Assembly: GCF_001598255.1 (NCBI RefSeq)
Contig: NZ_BCYP01000018.1
Coordinates: 186,001-250,000, forward strand
Direction of reading: 5' to 3'
Origin: Mitsuaria chitosanitabida ATCC BAA-476 = NBRC 102408
GTDB taxonomy: Bacteria; Pseudomonadota; Gammaproteobacteria; Burkholderiales; Burkholderiaceae_C
DNA: 64,000 bases
In this document: in pieces, positions 16,130-24,843 of the stretch
Layout of the letters: every line of letters begins with the position of its first letter
Numbering within the stretch: position 1 is the stretch's first letter
Translations under genes and position numbers: made by a program
The notes under the pieces: model-generated
Databases searched by the model: none
Told to the model about the DNA's origin: nothing
Seen by the model: only the letters and a program-made list of their open reading frames with translations

Positions 16130-17173
16130 ATGGACATCACCCAACTGCTGGCATTCTCGGTCAAGAACAAGGCATCCGACCTTCACTTGTCCGCGGGGCT
16201 GCCGCCCATGATCCGCGTCCATGGCGACGTGCGCCGCATCAACGTCGAGCCGCTCGAGCACCGCCAGGTGCACGACATGGTCTACGACATCATGAGCGAC
16301 GCCCAGCGCAAGATGTACGAGGAGACGCTGGAGTGCGACTTCTCGTTCGAGATCCAGGGCCTGGCGCGCTTCCGGGTGAACGCCTTCAACCAGAACCGCG
16401 GCGCCGGCGCCGTGTTCCGGACCATCCCGAGCAAGATCCTGACGCTGGAGCAGCTGAACTGCCCCAAGGTCTTCGGCGACCTGGCGATGAAGCCGCGCGG
16501 CATGGTGCTGGTGACGGGCCCGACGGGCTCGGGCAAGAGCACGACGCTGGCCGCGATGATCAACCACCTCAACGAGAACGAGTACGGCCACATCCTCACC
16601 GTCGAGGATCCGATCGAATTCGTCCACGAGTCCAAGAAGTGCCTGGTCAACCAGCGCGAGGTGGGCCCGCAGACGATGAGCTTCTCGAACGCGCTGCGCT
16701 CGGCGCTGCGCGAGGACCCGGACTGCATCCTGGTCGGTGAAATGCGGGACCTGGAGACCATCCGCCTGGCGCTGACCGCGGCGGAGACGGGCCACCTGGT
16801 CTTCGGCACGCTGCACACCTCGTCCGCCGCCAAGACGGTGGACCGGATCGTCGACGTGTTCCCGGCGGCGGAGAAGGAGATGGTCCGCGCGATGCTGTCG
16901 GAGTCGCTGCAGGCGGTGATCTCGCAGACGCTGTGCAAGACCAAGGACGGCAATGGCCGGCTGGCGGCGCACGAGATCATGCTGGGCACCTCCGCGATCC
17001 GGAACCTGATCCGCGAGAACAAGATCGCCCAGATGTACTCGTCGATCCAGACCGGCCAGAACCTGGGCATGCAGACCCTGGACCAGAACCTGACCGACCT
17101 GGTCCGCCGCAACATGATCACGCCGGCCGAGGCCCGCCAGAAGGCCAAGTTCCCCGAGAACTTCCCGGGCTGA
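16130..17173 (+). CDS. pilT: Type IV pilus twitching motility ATPase PilT
   Basis: 347 residues, full length. N-terminal PAS-like domain (about 1-100), then a RecA-like ATPase with Walker A GPTGSGKST (about 130-138), Asp/His boxes (EDPIEFVHESKK, GTLHTSSAAKT) and the AIRNLIRE motif needed for PilT retraction. It powers depolymerisation of type IV pili. Divergent from yggS and followed after 142 bases by the related pilU, the standard arrangement. Other pilus genes are elsewhere. Confidence 0.97.
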   Translation: MDITQLLAFSVKNKASDLHLSAGLPPMIRVHGDVRRINVEPLEHRQVHDMVYDIMSDAQRKMYEETLECDFSFEIQGLARFRVNAFNQNRGAGAVFRTIPSKILTLEQLNCPKVFGDLAMKPRGMVLVTGPTGSGKSTTLAAMINHLNENEYGHILTVEDPIEFVHESKKCLVNQREVGPQTMSFSNALRSALREDPDCILVGEMRDLETIRLALTAAETGHLVFGTLHTSSAAKTVDRIVDVFPAAEKEMVRAMLSESLQAVISQTLCKTKDGNGRLAAHEIMLGTSAIRNLIRENKIAQMYSSIQTGQNLGMQTLDQNLTDLVRRNMITPAEARQKAKFPENFPG

Positions 17174-17315
17174 TCGGCCCGTACCCAGCGCGGGCGCGAC
17201 GGCAGGGCCGTCGCCCGCGCCCCGAGAGATTTCCAGAAGAAGAACCCGACCGGCGCCCCCGGGTGCCGCGCGACCGCGCGGCGAGGCGTGCCGGCACACA
17301 GGACAGGACCCCGTC

Positions 17316-18453
17316 ATGGAACGCGACCAGGCCACCAAGTTCATCAACGACCTGCTGCGCCTGATGGTGTCGCGCAAGGGGTCCGACCTCTTCCTGACGG
17401 CGGAGTTCCCGCCCGCGATCAAGGTCGACGGCAAGGTGACCAAGGTGTCCCCCCCAGCCGCTGACCGGCCAGCACACGCTGCAGCTGGCGCGCGCCATCA
17501 TGAACGACAAGCAGGCGGCCGATTTCGAGCGCACCAAGGAGTGCAACTTCGCGATCTCCCCGCAGGGCATCGGCCGCTTCCGCGTCAACGCCTACATCCA
17601 GCAGGGCCACGTGGCGCTGGTGCTGCGGACCATCCCGCAGACGCTGCCGACCATCGAGTCGCTGGATCTGCCCCCCATCCTCAAGGACGTGGTGCAGACC
17701 AAGCGCGGCCTGGTGATCCTGGTGGGCGCGACGGGCTCGGGCAAGAGCACGACGCTGGCGGCGATGGTCGACCACCGCAACGAGACCACGCACGGCCACA
17801 TCATCACGATCGAGGATCCGGTCGAGTTCGTGCACCCGCACAAGAACTGCATCGTCAGCCAGCGCGAGGTGGGCCTGGACACCGAAGGCTGGGAGCAGGC
17901 GCTGAAGAACACGCTGCGCCAGGCGCCGGACGTGATCCTGATGGGCGAGATCCGCGACCGCGAGACCATGGAGCACGCGGTGGCCTTCGCCGAGACCGGC
18001 CACCTGTGCATGGCCACGCTGCACGCCAACAGCGCCAATCAGGCGCTGGACCGGATCATCAACTTCTTCCCGGAAGAGCGGCGCGCGCAACTGCTGATGG
18101 ACCTGTCGCTCAACCTGAAGGCGCTGGTCTCGCAGCGGCTGCTGCCGCGCCAGGAGGGCAAGGGCCGGGTGGCCGCGGTCGAGATCCTGCTCAACACCCC
18201 CCTGATCAGCGACCTGATCTTCAAGGGCGAGGTGGGCGAGATCAAGGAGATCATGAAGCGCTCGCGCGAGCTGGGCATGCAGACCTTCGACCAGGCGCTG
18301 TTCGACCTCTACGAGTTCGGCCGCGTCACCTACGAGGACGCGCTGCGCAACGCCGACTCGGTCAACGACCTGCGCCTGCAGATCAAGCTCAACAGCGAAC
18401 GGGCGCGCAGCGGCGATCTGTCGTCGGGGACGGAGCACCTCACCATCGTGTGA
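17316..18453 (+). pseudogene. pilU: pilU, PilT-like ATPase, apparent +1 frameshift in a C7 tract
   Basis: The reading frame starts as normal PilU (MERDQATKFINDLLRLMV, SDLFLTAEFPPAIKVDGKV) and continues in another frame to 18453 with the rest of the protein, including Walker A GATGSGKST and the EDPVEFVHPHKN box. The break is at seven C residues (17449-17455): with six, the codons would read S-P-Q-P-L-T-G-Q-H-T and join the two parts perfectly. So one C is extra. The downstream part could also be read from ATG 17500 as a 317-residue protein lacking the first domain. PilU assists PilT in pilus retraction under load. Whether this is a sequencing error, a fixed mutation or phase variation cannot be told here. 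Confidence 0.85.
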
Positions 18454-18508
18454 GCCGAAGGAAGGGCCACAATCGGCGGGTTCTCATCCACCCATCGACA
18501 GGTCCCTC

Positions 18509-19411
18509 ATGAGCAGCATCGGCCAGCGTTCCTACGAATCGACCCCTTCCCTCCGCGTGTCCTTCCTGGGACTGGGCGTGATGGGTTATCCGATGGCGGG
18601 CCATCTGGCCAAGGCGGGGCTGACGGTCACGGTCTACAACCGCACCGCGGCCAAGGCGCAGGCCTGGGCGGCGGAGTTCGGCGGCCAGGCGGCCACCACG
18701 CCGCGCGAGGCGGCGAAGGACGCGGACATCGTCTTCTGCTGCGTCGGCAACGACGCGGACCTGCGCTCGGTGGTGCTGGGCGAGCAGGGCGCCTTCGCCG
18801 GCATGAAGCCGGGCGCGATCTTCGTCGACCACACGACCGCGTCGGCCGAGGTGGCACGTGAGCTCTACGAGGCCGCGAAGCAGGCGGGACTGCAGTTCGT
18901 CGACGCGCCGGTGTCCGGCGGCCAGGCGGGCGCGGTGAACGGCGCGCTGACCGTGATGTGCGGCGGCGACCAGGCCGCCTTCGACGCGGTCCGTCCGAGC
19001 GCGATGCATTTCGCCAAGGCGGTCACCCGCATCGGCGAGGCCGGCGCGGGCCAGCTCGCCAAGATGGTCAACCAGATCTGCATCGCGGGCCTGGTGCAGG
19101 GCCTGTCGGAGGCCATCGCCTTCGGCCAGAAGAGCGGTCTGCCCATGCCGCTGGTGCTGGACGTCATCGGCAAGGGCGCCGCCCAGAGCTGGCAGATGGA
19201 CAACCGCGGCAAGACCATGGTCGAGGACAAGTTCGACTTCGGCTTCGCCGTGGACTGGATGCGCAAGGACCTGGGCCTGGTGCTGGACGAGGCCCGCCGC
19301 AACGGCGCCCGCGTGCCGGTCACCGCGCTCGTGGACCAGTTCTACGCCGACGTGCAGTCGCAAGGCGGCGGCCGCTTTGACACCTCCAGCCTGATCAAGC
19401 GGCTGCGCTGA
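18509..19411 (+). CDS. NAD(P)-dependent beta-hydroxyacid dehydrogenase
   Basis: 300 residues, 3-hydroxyisobutyrate / tartronate-semialdehyde reductase family. N-terminal Rossmann motif GLGVMGYPMAGHL (about 20-32), substrate-binding loop DAPVSGGQAGA, and the helix with the catalytic lysine GQLAKMVNQ. The usual length is 290-300. Members reduce glyoxylate, succinic semialdehyde or tartronate semialdehyde, or oxidise 3-hydroxyisobutyrate; the sequence alone does not decide which. It stands 55 bases after pilU and is probably transcribed separately. A strong terminator follows. Confidence 0.88.
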   Translation: MSSIGQRSYESTPSLRVSFLGLGVMGYPMAGHLAKAGLTVTVYNRTAAKAQAWAAEFGGQAATTPREAAKDADIVFCCVGNDADLRSVVLGEQGAFAGMKPGAIFVDHTTASAEVARELYEAAKQAGLQFVDAPVSGGQAGAVNGALTVMCGGDQAAFDAVRPSAMHFAKAVTRIGEAGAGQLAKMVNQICIAGLVQGLSEAIAFGQKSGLPMPLVLDVIGKGAAQSWQMDNRGKTMVEDKFDFGFAVDWMRKDLGLVLDEARRNGARVPVTALVDQFYADVQSQGGGRFDTSSLIKRLR

Positions 19412-19489
19412 TCGCGGAGAGGGGCGGACGGCGGGATCGTCCACCGGCCGTCACCCTCCATGGGCCGGCGACCCGAGGCACCCATGAGA

Positions 19490-19513
19490 AAGGGACCGCC
19501 GAGGCGGTCCCTT
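19490..19513. terminator. Bidirectional terminator
   Basis: An 11-bp perfect stem (AAGGGACCGCC / GGCGGTCCCTT) with a tight loop lies between the convergent dehydrogenase and BON-domain genes. T-tracts are short on either side. Confidence 0.75.
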
Positions 19514-19536
19514 GCTCGTGGGCGATGCGACGCGGC

Positions 19537-20175
19537 TTACTCGCTCGGCGTGGCCCGCTTCGATTGCGCCTGACCCATCGCGGCCAGTTCCTGCTCGCTG
19601 ATGATCTCCATCGCGCGGACCACCTTCTGCACGCCGCGCACGCCGCGCGCGATCTCGGTGGCGCGATTGGCCTCGCGCTCGGTGACGCGGCCCATGATGT
19701 AGACGTTGCCGCGTTCGACGACGACGTAGAAGGCGTTGGAGATCAGGTCCTTCGCGTCCACCAGGCTGGCCTTGACCTTGGCCGAGATGGTCACGTCGTT
19801 GGCCCGGCTCGACAGCGAGCTCAGCATGCCCACGCCGACCTCGTTGAGCACGCTGCTCACGTTCTCGACGCCCTGCGCGATGCGCTCGACCGCCGCGCGG
19901 TCCTCGTCGGTGCGGGTCTCGCCCGTCAGCAGCACCATGCGGTTGTAGCTGTTGACGTTGATGTGGACCCGGTCGCCCAGCTGCTCGCGGATGCGGTTGG
20001 AGGTCTTGAGCTCGATGCCCTGGTCTTCCAGCTGCGTGCCGGAGGTGCGGCGATCGGTCGCGACCAGCGCGCCGCCCACCGCCGCGCCGCCGACGATCAG
20101 CGGCACGCAGGCCGTCTGAAGAAGGGCGCCACCGAGCGCGGCAGCCAGGATCAGGCAACGGGTCTTGGTCATCAT
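19537..20175 (-). CDS. dolP: BON-domain outer-membrane-associated protein (DolP/YraP-like)
   Basis: 212 residues. A signal peptide ends near LLQTAC, a somewhat atypical lipobox, then VPLIVGGAAVGGALVATDRRTSGTQLEDQGIE, which closely resembles the start of E. coli DolP. Two BON domains follow (about 50-115 and 125-195) with GVENVSSVLNEV and GVRGVQKVVRAME motifs. DolP binds anionic phospholipids and supports outer-membrane integrity. The downstream position after diaA on the same strand matches the E. coli yraN-diaA-yraP order. Start codon 20175 or 20172; AAGGA lies upstream. Confidence 0.9.
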   Translation of the reverse strand: MMTKTRCLILAAALGGALLQTACVPLIVGGAAVGGALVATDRRTSGTQLEDQGIELKTSNRIREQLGDRVHINVNSYNRMVLLTGETRTDEDRAAVERIAQGVENVSSVLNEVGVGMLSSLSSRANDVTISAKVKASLVDAKDLISNAFYVVVERGNVYIMGRVTEREANRATEIARGVRGVQKVVRAMEIISEQELAAMGQAQSKRATPSE

Positions 20176-20271
20176 CGTGAGGTCCTTGGAGACTTCATTG
20201 GAAAGCAAGGTCCGGCGTCGGCGCCGGGACCCCTCGAAACACTCGCAACAGGCGGCGTCAGCGGGTCCGCC

Positions 20272-20841
20272 TCATTCGCTGGCGCCCAGCAGCTGCAGGT
20301 CGATCGCGTCGCTCAGGCAGTGCGACAGCAAGCGGTGTGCCTCCGCGACCCGCGCGAAGCGGCTATGGGGCACGCGCAGTTGCACGTCGGTGTCCAGCAG
20401 CGTGCCGCGCCAGTCGTCGTCCTGGGTGCCGCTCAGCACGATGACGCTCATCTCCTGGCCGTGCGCCACCTGCAGCAGCGCGCCGGCGGCCTCGCTGGCC
20501 TGCGACTCGAACAGCAGCAGCAGGTCGCCCGGATGACCGAAGGTCTGGATCTGGCGCATCAGCGCCGAGGCCGGATCGGCGTAGCCCTGGGCATGCGCGT
20601 CGAGCGCGATGGCGGCCAGGCCGGGACGTTCCTGTTCGAAGCGACCCGAGAGCAGCGAGGCCATGTAGGTCGCGTCCGCGGCCGAGATGCCCAGCCCGGC
20701 GCACAGCACCCGGCCGCCGCCCGTCAGGGCGTCCACCATCATCTGCGCCGCCACGGCGAGCGGGCGCGACAGGTTCTCGGCGACCTGATAGAGCAGGTCG
20801 GCGCTTTCGAAGAATTGTTGTTGTATGCGTTGTTCCAACAT
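20272..20841 (-). CDS. diaA: SIS-domain protein, DiaA / phosphoheptose isomerase family
   Basis: 189 residues, one SIS domain. MLEQRIQQQFFESADLLYQVAE at the N-terminus (given in part) and the phosphosugar-binding loop GGRVLCAGLGISAADA are typical. In GmhA this loop reads GNGGSA; here CAGLGISA differs, and the gene context (yraN upstream, dolP downstream) favours DiaA, which stimulates DnaA binding at oriC, over lipopolysaccharide heptose synthesis. Annotation pipelines often call such genes phosphoheptose isomerase. It is separated from yraN by 194 bases containing a cluster of GC repeats. Confidence 0.85.
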   Translation of the reverse strand: MLEQRIQQQFFESADLLYQVAENLSRPLAVAAQMMVDALTGGGRVLCAGLGISAADATYMASLLSGRFEQERPGLAAIALDAHAQGYADPASALMRQIQTFGHPGDLLLLFESQASEAAGALLQVAHGQEMSVIVLSGTQDDDWRGTLLDTDVQLRVPHSRFARVAEAHRLLSHCLSDAIDLQLLGASE

Positions 20842-20867
20842 GAGCGCGCAATGATAAAGGCTGGGAA

Positions 20868-21012
20868 GACCCTCTCCCTAGCCCTCTCCCGCAAGCGGGC
20901 GAGGGGGCCCATGCAGGCTCCCGCGCTTGCGGGTGAGGGGGCAATGCAGGCTCTCGCGCTTGCGGGCGCGGGGGCCCATGCAGGCTCTCGCGTTTGCGGG
21001 CGAGGGGCCATG
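20868..21012. repeat. Cluster of REP-like palindromic repeats, about 33-bp period
   Basis: Four copies of a CTCTCGCGCTTGCGGGCGAG-like palindrome are joined by GCCCATGCAGGCT spacers. The spacer word ATGCAGGCT recurs at 20911, 20944 and 20978 (steps of 33 and 34), with a degenerate fourth near 21010. The first palindrome, CCCGCAAGCGGGCGAGGG, is the reverse complement of units found at 42.3 kb. They lie inside the yraN-diaA intergenic region and would form stem-loops in the mRNA. Confidence 0.75.
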
Positions 21013-21035
21013 CGGGCGGGTTCCTTGCGCGGGCC

Positions 21036-21479
21036 TCAGTGTTCCTGCGGCACGTCGAAGGCGCCGCGCAGCCACTCGATGCGGTCGCCGTCGATGGCCA
21101 CCACGTCGAAGCGGCAAGGCGGCGTCACCGCCTGCGTGCGCAGGAAGCAGGTGGCCGCGAAGATCACCCGCGCCTGCTTGGCGCGCGTCACGCTCGCCGC
21201 CGCGCCGCCATGCGCGGCGTCGCCCCGCGCCCTCACTTCGATGAAGAGCAGCGTACCGTCCGGGGCCCGCATGATCAGGTCGACCTCGCCCCCGCGTGCC
21301 CGCGGACCGCGCGCCACTCGATAATTGCGCGCCACCAGCCGCAGGCCTTGCCGCCGCAGGTGGTCCAGCGCGCGGCGTTCGGCGTCGTCGCCCAGGCCCT
21401 TGGTCGTGTCCCCGGGCGCTTCCCTGGCCATTTCCTTGGCCGCTCGCTTGACCGTTTTCGTGGAGAGCTTCTTGAACAT
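21036..21479 (-). CDS. yraN: YraN/UPF0102 family nuclease-like protein
   Basis: 147 residues, slightly longer than the usual 120-130 because of a basic N-terminal extension (FKKLSTKTVKRAAKE). The core carries the restriction-endonuclease-like pattern GDDAERRAL...LRLVARNYR...GGEVDLIM...LLFIEVRAR, with the E-D-(E)VK-like acidic residues kept. Biochemical role is not established. It is divergent from rsmI, and the two annotated start codons overlap by two bases, so at least one true start may be further in. GGGGA precedes this ATG. Confidence 0.9.
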   Translation of the reverse strand: MFKKLSTKTVKRAAKEMAREAPGDTTKGLGDDAERRALDHLRRQGLRLVARNYRVARGPRARGGEVDLIMRAPDGTLLFIEVRARGDAAHGGAAASVTRAKQARVIFAATCFLRTQAVTPPCRFDVVAIDGDRIEWLRGAFDVPQEH

Positions 21480-22434
21480 GTCGTCGTCCCCGTCCGCCTC
21501 GATGTCCGCCGCCGCGGCCGCCGCCGCGGGCCATCAGCAGTACCCGGGCGGCACGCTCTACATGGTGGCCACGCCGATCGGCAACCTCGCCGACCTCAGC
21601 CTGCGCGCCATTCACGTGCTGGGGCTGGTCGACGCGGTGGCCTGCGAGGACACCCGGGTCAGCGCTCAGTTGCTGCGTTGGCTCGGATTGCACAAGCCGC
21701 TGGTGGCGCTGCATCAGCACAACGAGCAGCAGGCCGCGGAAGGCCTGGTCGCGCGGCTGCTGCAGGGCGAGCGCATCGCCTACGTCAGCGACGCGGGCAC
21801 GCCGGCGATCTCGGATCCCGGCGCGGCGCTGGTGGCCGCGGCCGCGAAGGCGGGGGTGCGGGTCGTGCCGCTGCCGGGCGCGAGCAGCGCCGCGGCGGCG
21901 CTCAGCGTCGCGGGCGACACGCGGGGGCAGGGATTCCGGTTCGTGGGCTTCCTGCCGACCAAGGCGGCGGAACGGCGTAGCACATTGCAGGCGCTGACCG
22001 GCGCGCCCCACAGCCAGGTGCTGTTCGAGGCCCCCCATCGCATCCAGGAACTGATCGCGCTCCTGGCCGAGTTGGCGCCGACGCAGACGCTGACGGTCTG
22101 CCGCGAGGTCACGAAGCAGTTCGAGACCATCCATACCGCGCCATGCGCGTCGCTGCCCGCCTGGATGGCCGAGGACAAGCAGCGCGAGCGCGGCGAATTC
22201 GTGCTGGTGCTGCATGCGGCCACGGCACAGCAGGACGCCGACGGGCTGCCCGAGGAGGCGTTGCGCACGCTGCGGGTGCTCGTGCGGGACCTGCCGCTGA
22301 AGCAGGCGGCGGCGCTGGCGGCCGAGCTGACCGGCGTGTCGCGCAAGGCGCTGTATCAGCAGGCCCTGGACTGGAAGCAGGGTGCCGACGACGACGGCAG
22401 CGATGCAGCTGCCGGAGAAGACGAAGGTCGGTGA
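21478..22434 (+). CDS. rsmI: 16S rRNA (cytidine-1402-2'-O)-methyltransferase RsmI
   Basis: 318 residues. Tetrapyrrole-methylase fold with LYMVATPIGNLADLS near residue 30, EDTRVSAQLL, and YVSDAGTPAISDPG, all RsmI hallmarks. It methylates the ribose of C1402 in 16S rRNA with AdoMet, fine-tuning decoding. The first 20 residues are Ser/Ala-rich and not part of the fold, so the true start could be the ATG at 21502. The frame also extends upstream through yraN, which I rejected. Divergent from yraN as in many proteobacteria. Confidence 0.94.
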   Translation: MSSSPSASMSAAAAAAAGHQQYPGGTLYMVATPIGNLADLSLRAIHVLGLVDAVACEDTRVSAQLLRWLGLHKPLVALHQHNEQQAAEGLVARLLQGERIAYVSDAGTPAISDPGAALVAAAAKAGVRVVPLPGASSAAAALSVAGDTRGQGFRFVGFLPTKAAERRSTLQALTGAPHSQVLFEAPHRIQELIALLAELAPTQTLTVCREVTKQFETIHTAPCASLPAWMAEDKQRERGEFVLVLHAATAQQDADGLPEEALRTLRVLVRDLPLKQAAALAAELTGVSRKALYQQALDWKQGADDDGSDAAAGEDEGR

Positions 22435-22543
22435 CCATGGCGGCTGGAGAGAAGCGACGAACGCCCCGAAGGGCGTCCGTCTCATCGTTCAATCATGGGC
22501 CGAACGTCGGTCGATGATCTGATCGACCCACCGCTCAGCGGAT

Positions 22544-22909
22544 TCAGCTGGTCTTGGCGACGCGCTTGTTGTGCTTGGCGCGGCGGATGTCGGCGCTGGC
22601 GACGTCCTGTTCCTTCTGCAGGTGGCGGCGTTCCTTGGCGGTGACCACGCCGTCCGACTTGGCCTTGGCTTCCGTCTTGTCGATGTGGGCCTGTTCCTTC
22701 TCCAGACGCTGCGTTTCCTTGGCGGTCAGCTGGCCGGAGGCGGCGCCGTTGGCGATGCGCTGCTGCTGGTTGGCCTCGCGCTGATCGACGCGCGGCGTGG
22801 CGGTCGGGCTGACCGGGGCCGTCGGCGCGGTGGTCTGCGCGAAGGCCGTGGCGGTCGTCAGGGCCATCAGGCCGGACACGAGGGCGAGGGTCAGGGAATG
22901 GCTTTTCAT
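22544..22909 (-). CDS. Small exported protein with degenerate EF-hand-like repeats
   Basis: 121 residues. A signal peptide (about 1-24, ending AFAQ) and a Thr/Pro linker precede a charged helical region with two copies of a motif: GQLTAKETQRLEKEQ and GVVTAKERRHLQKEQ. The spacing (small residues, G, hydrophobic-Thr-x-x-Glu, helix) resembles an EF-hand exit loop that has lost its Asp ligands. The family is common in Burkholderiales as a hypothetical protein; no function is known to me. It stands alone between rsmI (convergent) and tldD (divergent). Confidence 0.78.
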   Translation of the reverse strand: MKSHSLTLALVSGLMALTTATAFAQTTAPTAPVSPTATPRVDQREANQQQRIANGAASGQLTAKETQRLEKEQAHIDKTEAKAKSDGVVTAKERRHLQKEQDVASADIRRAKHNKRVAKTS

Positions 22910-23121
22910 CGAGGGTCTCCTGGGGAGGTTGGACGCGGCAATCGCGCCGCTGAGGGTGACAACGACGCCTGTGAGAAATCGGCGGACCGGGTTCCGGTAA
23001 AGAACCGTGTAGCGATTGCATCCACCCGTTCCGCCCCTGGGCCGGCCCGGTTCTCCCCGCCCGGGACCCTGTCATCGGCGCGGCCATCCGGCGCGGCCCG
23101 GGCGCTGCCTACAATCGCCCG

Positions 23122-24585
23122 ATGATTTCGCGCGAACCCACCCTTGCCCGCCTGGTCACGGCCCGTGCCCAGCTGCTGGAACCCTTCGGCCTGACCGACG
23201 CGACGCTCTCGAAGGCGCTGCGCCTGATCACGGAACATCGCGTCGACGACGCCGACCTCTACTTCCAGACCACCCGCGCGGAGGGTTGGAGCCTGGAGGA
23301 GGGCATCGTCAAGAGCGGCAGCTTCTCCATCGACCAGGGCGTCGGCGTGCGCGCCGTCGCGGGCGAGAAGACCGCGTTCGCCTACTCGGACGACATTTCC
23401 GAGGCCGCGCTGCTGGACGCCGCCCGCACCGTGCGCGCGATCGCGTCGGCCGGACAGAGCAAGCGGGTGAAGGTCCCGAGCGAACCCATCGTGTCCGCGA
23501 GCCGCGCCCTCTACGGCGACGCCGACCCCATCGCCAGCCTGGACAGCACGCAGAAGGTCGCCTTGCTGGAGCGCACCGAGCGCCTGGCCCGCGCCAAGGA
23601 TCCGCGTGTCGTGCAGGTGATGGCCGGCCTGGCCGCCGAGCATGAGGTCGTGCTGATCGCGCGCGCCGACGGCACGCTGGCCGCGGACGTGCGACCGCTG
23701 GTGCGTCTGTCCGTGACCGTGATCGCCGAGAGCAACGGCCGCCGCGAGGTGGGCTCGGGCGGCGGCGGCGGCCGCTTCGGTCTGGCTTATTTCACCGACG
23801 AGATGATCGCGTCCTACGTCGAGCAGGCGGTGAGCGCGGCCCTGACCAACCTGGAATCGCGCCCGGCTCCGGCGGGCGAGATGACCGTGGTCCTCGGCCC
23901 GGGCTGGCCCGGCGTGCTGCTGCACGAGGCGGTCGGCCACGGCCTGGAGGGCGATTTCAACCGCAAGGGCTCGTCGACCTTCTCCGGCCGCATCGGCGAG
24001 CGCGTCGCCGCCAAGGGCGTGACGGTGCTGGACGACGGCACCATCCCGGACCGCCGCGGCTCGCTCAACGTCGACGACGAGGGCTGCGCCTCGCAGCGCA
24101 ACGTCCTGATCGAGGACGGCATCCTCAAGGGCTACATCCAGGACGCGATGAACGCGCGCCTGATGAAGGTCGCGCCCACCGGCAACGGCCGTCGCGAGAG
24201 CTATGCCCACGTCCCCATGCCGCGCATGACCAACACCTACATGCTGGGTGGCGACAAGGATCCGGCGGAGATCATCGCCAGCATCGACAAGGGCCTGTAC
24301 GCGACCAACTTCGGCGGCGGCCAGGTGGACATCACCTCGGGCAAGTTCGTGTTCTCCGCGAGCGAGGCCTTCTGGGTCGAGAACGGCAAGATCCAGTACC
24401 CGGTCAAGGGCGCGACCATCATCGGCAACGGCCCGGACGCGCTGACCCGCGTCAGCATGATCGGCACCGACATGCAGCTGGACACCGGCGTCGGCGTCTG
24501 CGGCAAGGAAGGCCAGAGCGTCCCGGTGGGCGTGGGCCAGCCGACGCTGCGCATCGACGGCCTGACCGTCGGCGGCACCGCCTGA
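23122..24585 (+). CDS. tldD: Metalloprotease TldD
   Basis: 487 residues, family length. The zinc-site motif HEAVGHGLEGD (about 268-278) and the N-terminal YFQTTRAEGWSLEEG region identify TldD rather than PmbA/TldE. TldD/TldE form a heterodimeric tunnel protease that degrades unfolded peptides and matures microcin B17 and the CcdA antitoxin in E. coli. tldE is not in the window. Followed by a clear intrinsic terminator. Confidence 0.95.
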   Translation: MISREPTLARLVTARAQLLEPFGLTDATLSKALRLITEHRVDDADLYFQTTRAEGWSLEEGIVKSGSFSIDQGVGVRAVAGEKTAFAYSDDISEAALLDAARTVRAIASAGQSKRVKVPSEPIVSASRALYGDADPIASLDSTQKVALLERTERLARAKDPRVVQVMAGLAAEHEVVLIARADGTLAADVRPLVRLSVTVIAESNGRREVGSGGGGGRFGLAYFTDEMIASYVEQAVSAALTNLESRPAPAGEMTVVLGPGWPGVLLHEAVGHGLEGDFNRKGSSTFSGRIGERVAAKGVTVLDDGTIPDRRGSLNVDDEGCASQRNVLIEDGILKGYIQDAMNARLMKVAPTGNGRRESYAHVPMPRMTNTYMLGGDKDPAEIIASIDKGLYATNFGGGQVDITSGKFVFSASEAFWVENGKIQYPVKGATIIGNGPDALTRVSMIGTDMQLDTGVGVCGKEGQSVPVGVGQPTLRIDGLTVGGTA

Positions 24586-24639
24586 GGCGCGTGCCCGCCC
24601 GGAAGACGGCGCCCCGAGGCGCCGTCGGTCCATGCCATG

Positions 24640-24666
24640 ACCCGGCTCAGGCCGGGTTTCGTTTTT
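24640..24666 (+). terminator. Terminator after tldD
   Basis: Stem ACCCGGC / GCCGGGT with a TCAG loop, then TTCGTTTTT. A second GC hairpin (GACGGCGCC / GGCGCCGTC) precedes it by about 15 bases. Confidence 0.8.
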
Positions 24667-24765
24667 CCGCGAAGGCTCGGTTGCCCGATGTCGTCGCGCG
24701 ACGCGTGCGGCTGTCACCCCTTCGCGCTTGACGCGGTGCAGCAAGCCCAGGCACCATTGGCTCTT

Positions 24766-24843
24766 ATGCGTTCCGCCCCGAAGTTTTACTTTGCTTTTTT
24801 TTGGTTCTCGCACCGCCCCGGCGGAGGAGAGGCGAACGCATAA
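24766..24843 (+). CDS. Aromatic amino-acid leader peptide of the DAHP synthase attenuator
   Basis: 25 codons, ATG to TAA, containing the run KFYFAFFWF (codons 6-14): five Phe, one Tyr and one Trp in eight consecutive positions after the Lys. Such a density is the hallmark of pheA- and trp-type attenuation leaders. The stretch ends 60 bases before a strong intrinsic terminator (24867-24900) and 140 bases before the DAHP synthase gene. Codons for Phe are mostly TTT, rare in this GC-rich genome, which would slow ribosomes further. The ribosome-binding site is weak. Stalling at the aromatic codons would decide whether the downstream hairpin forms. Confidence 0.82.
   Translation: MRSAPKFYFAFFWFSHRPGGGEANA

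Noticed and set aside
20868-21012. CRISPR array
   Set aside because: Repeats are palindromic with only short common spacers, no unique spacers and no cas genes; they are REP-like.
24637-24765. Longer reading frame through the leader peptide from 24637
   Set aside because: It starts inside the tldD terminator and has no ribosome-binding site; only the 25-codon part from 24766 fits the attenuator.
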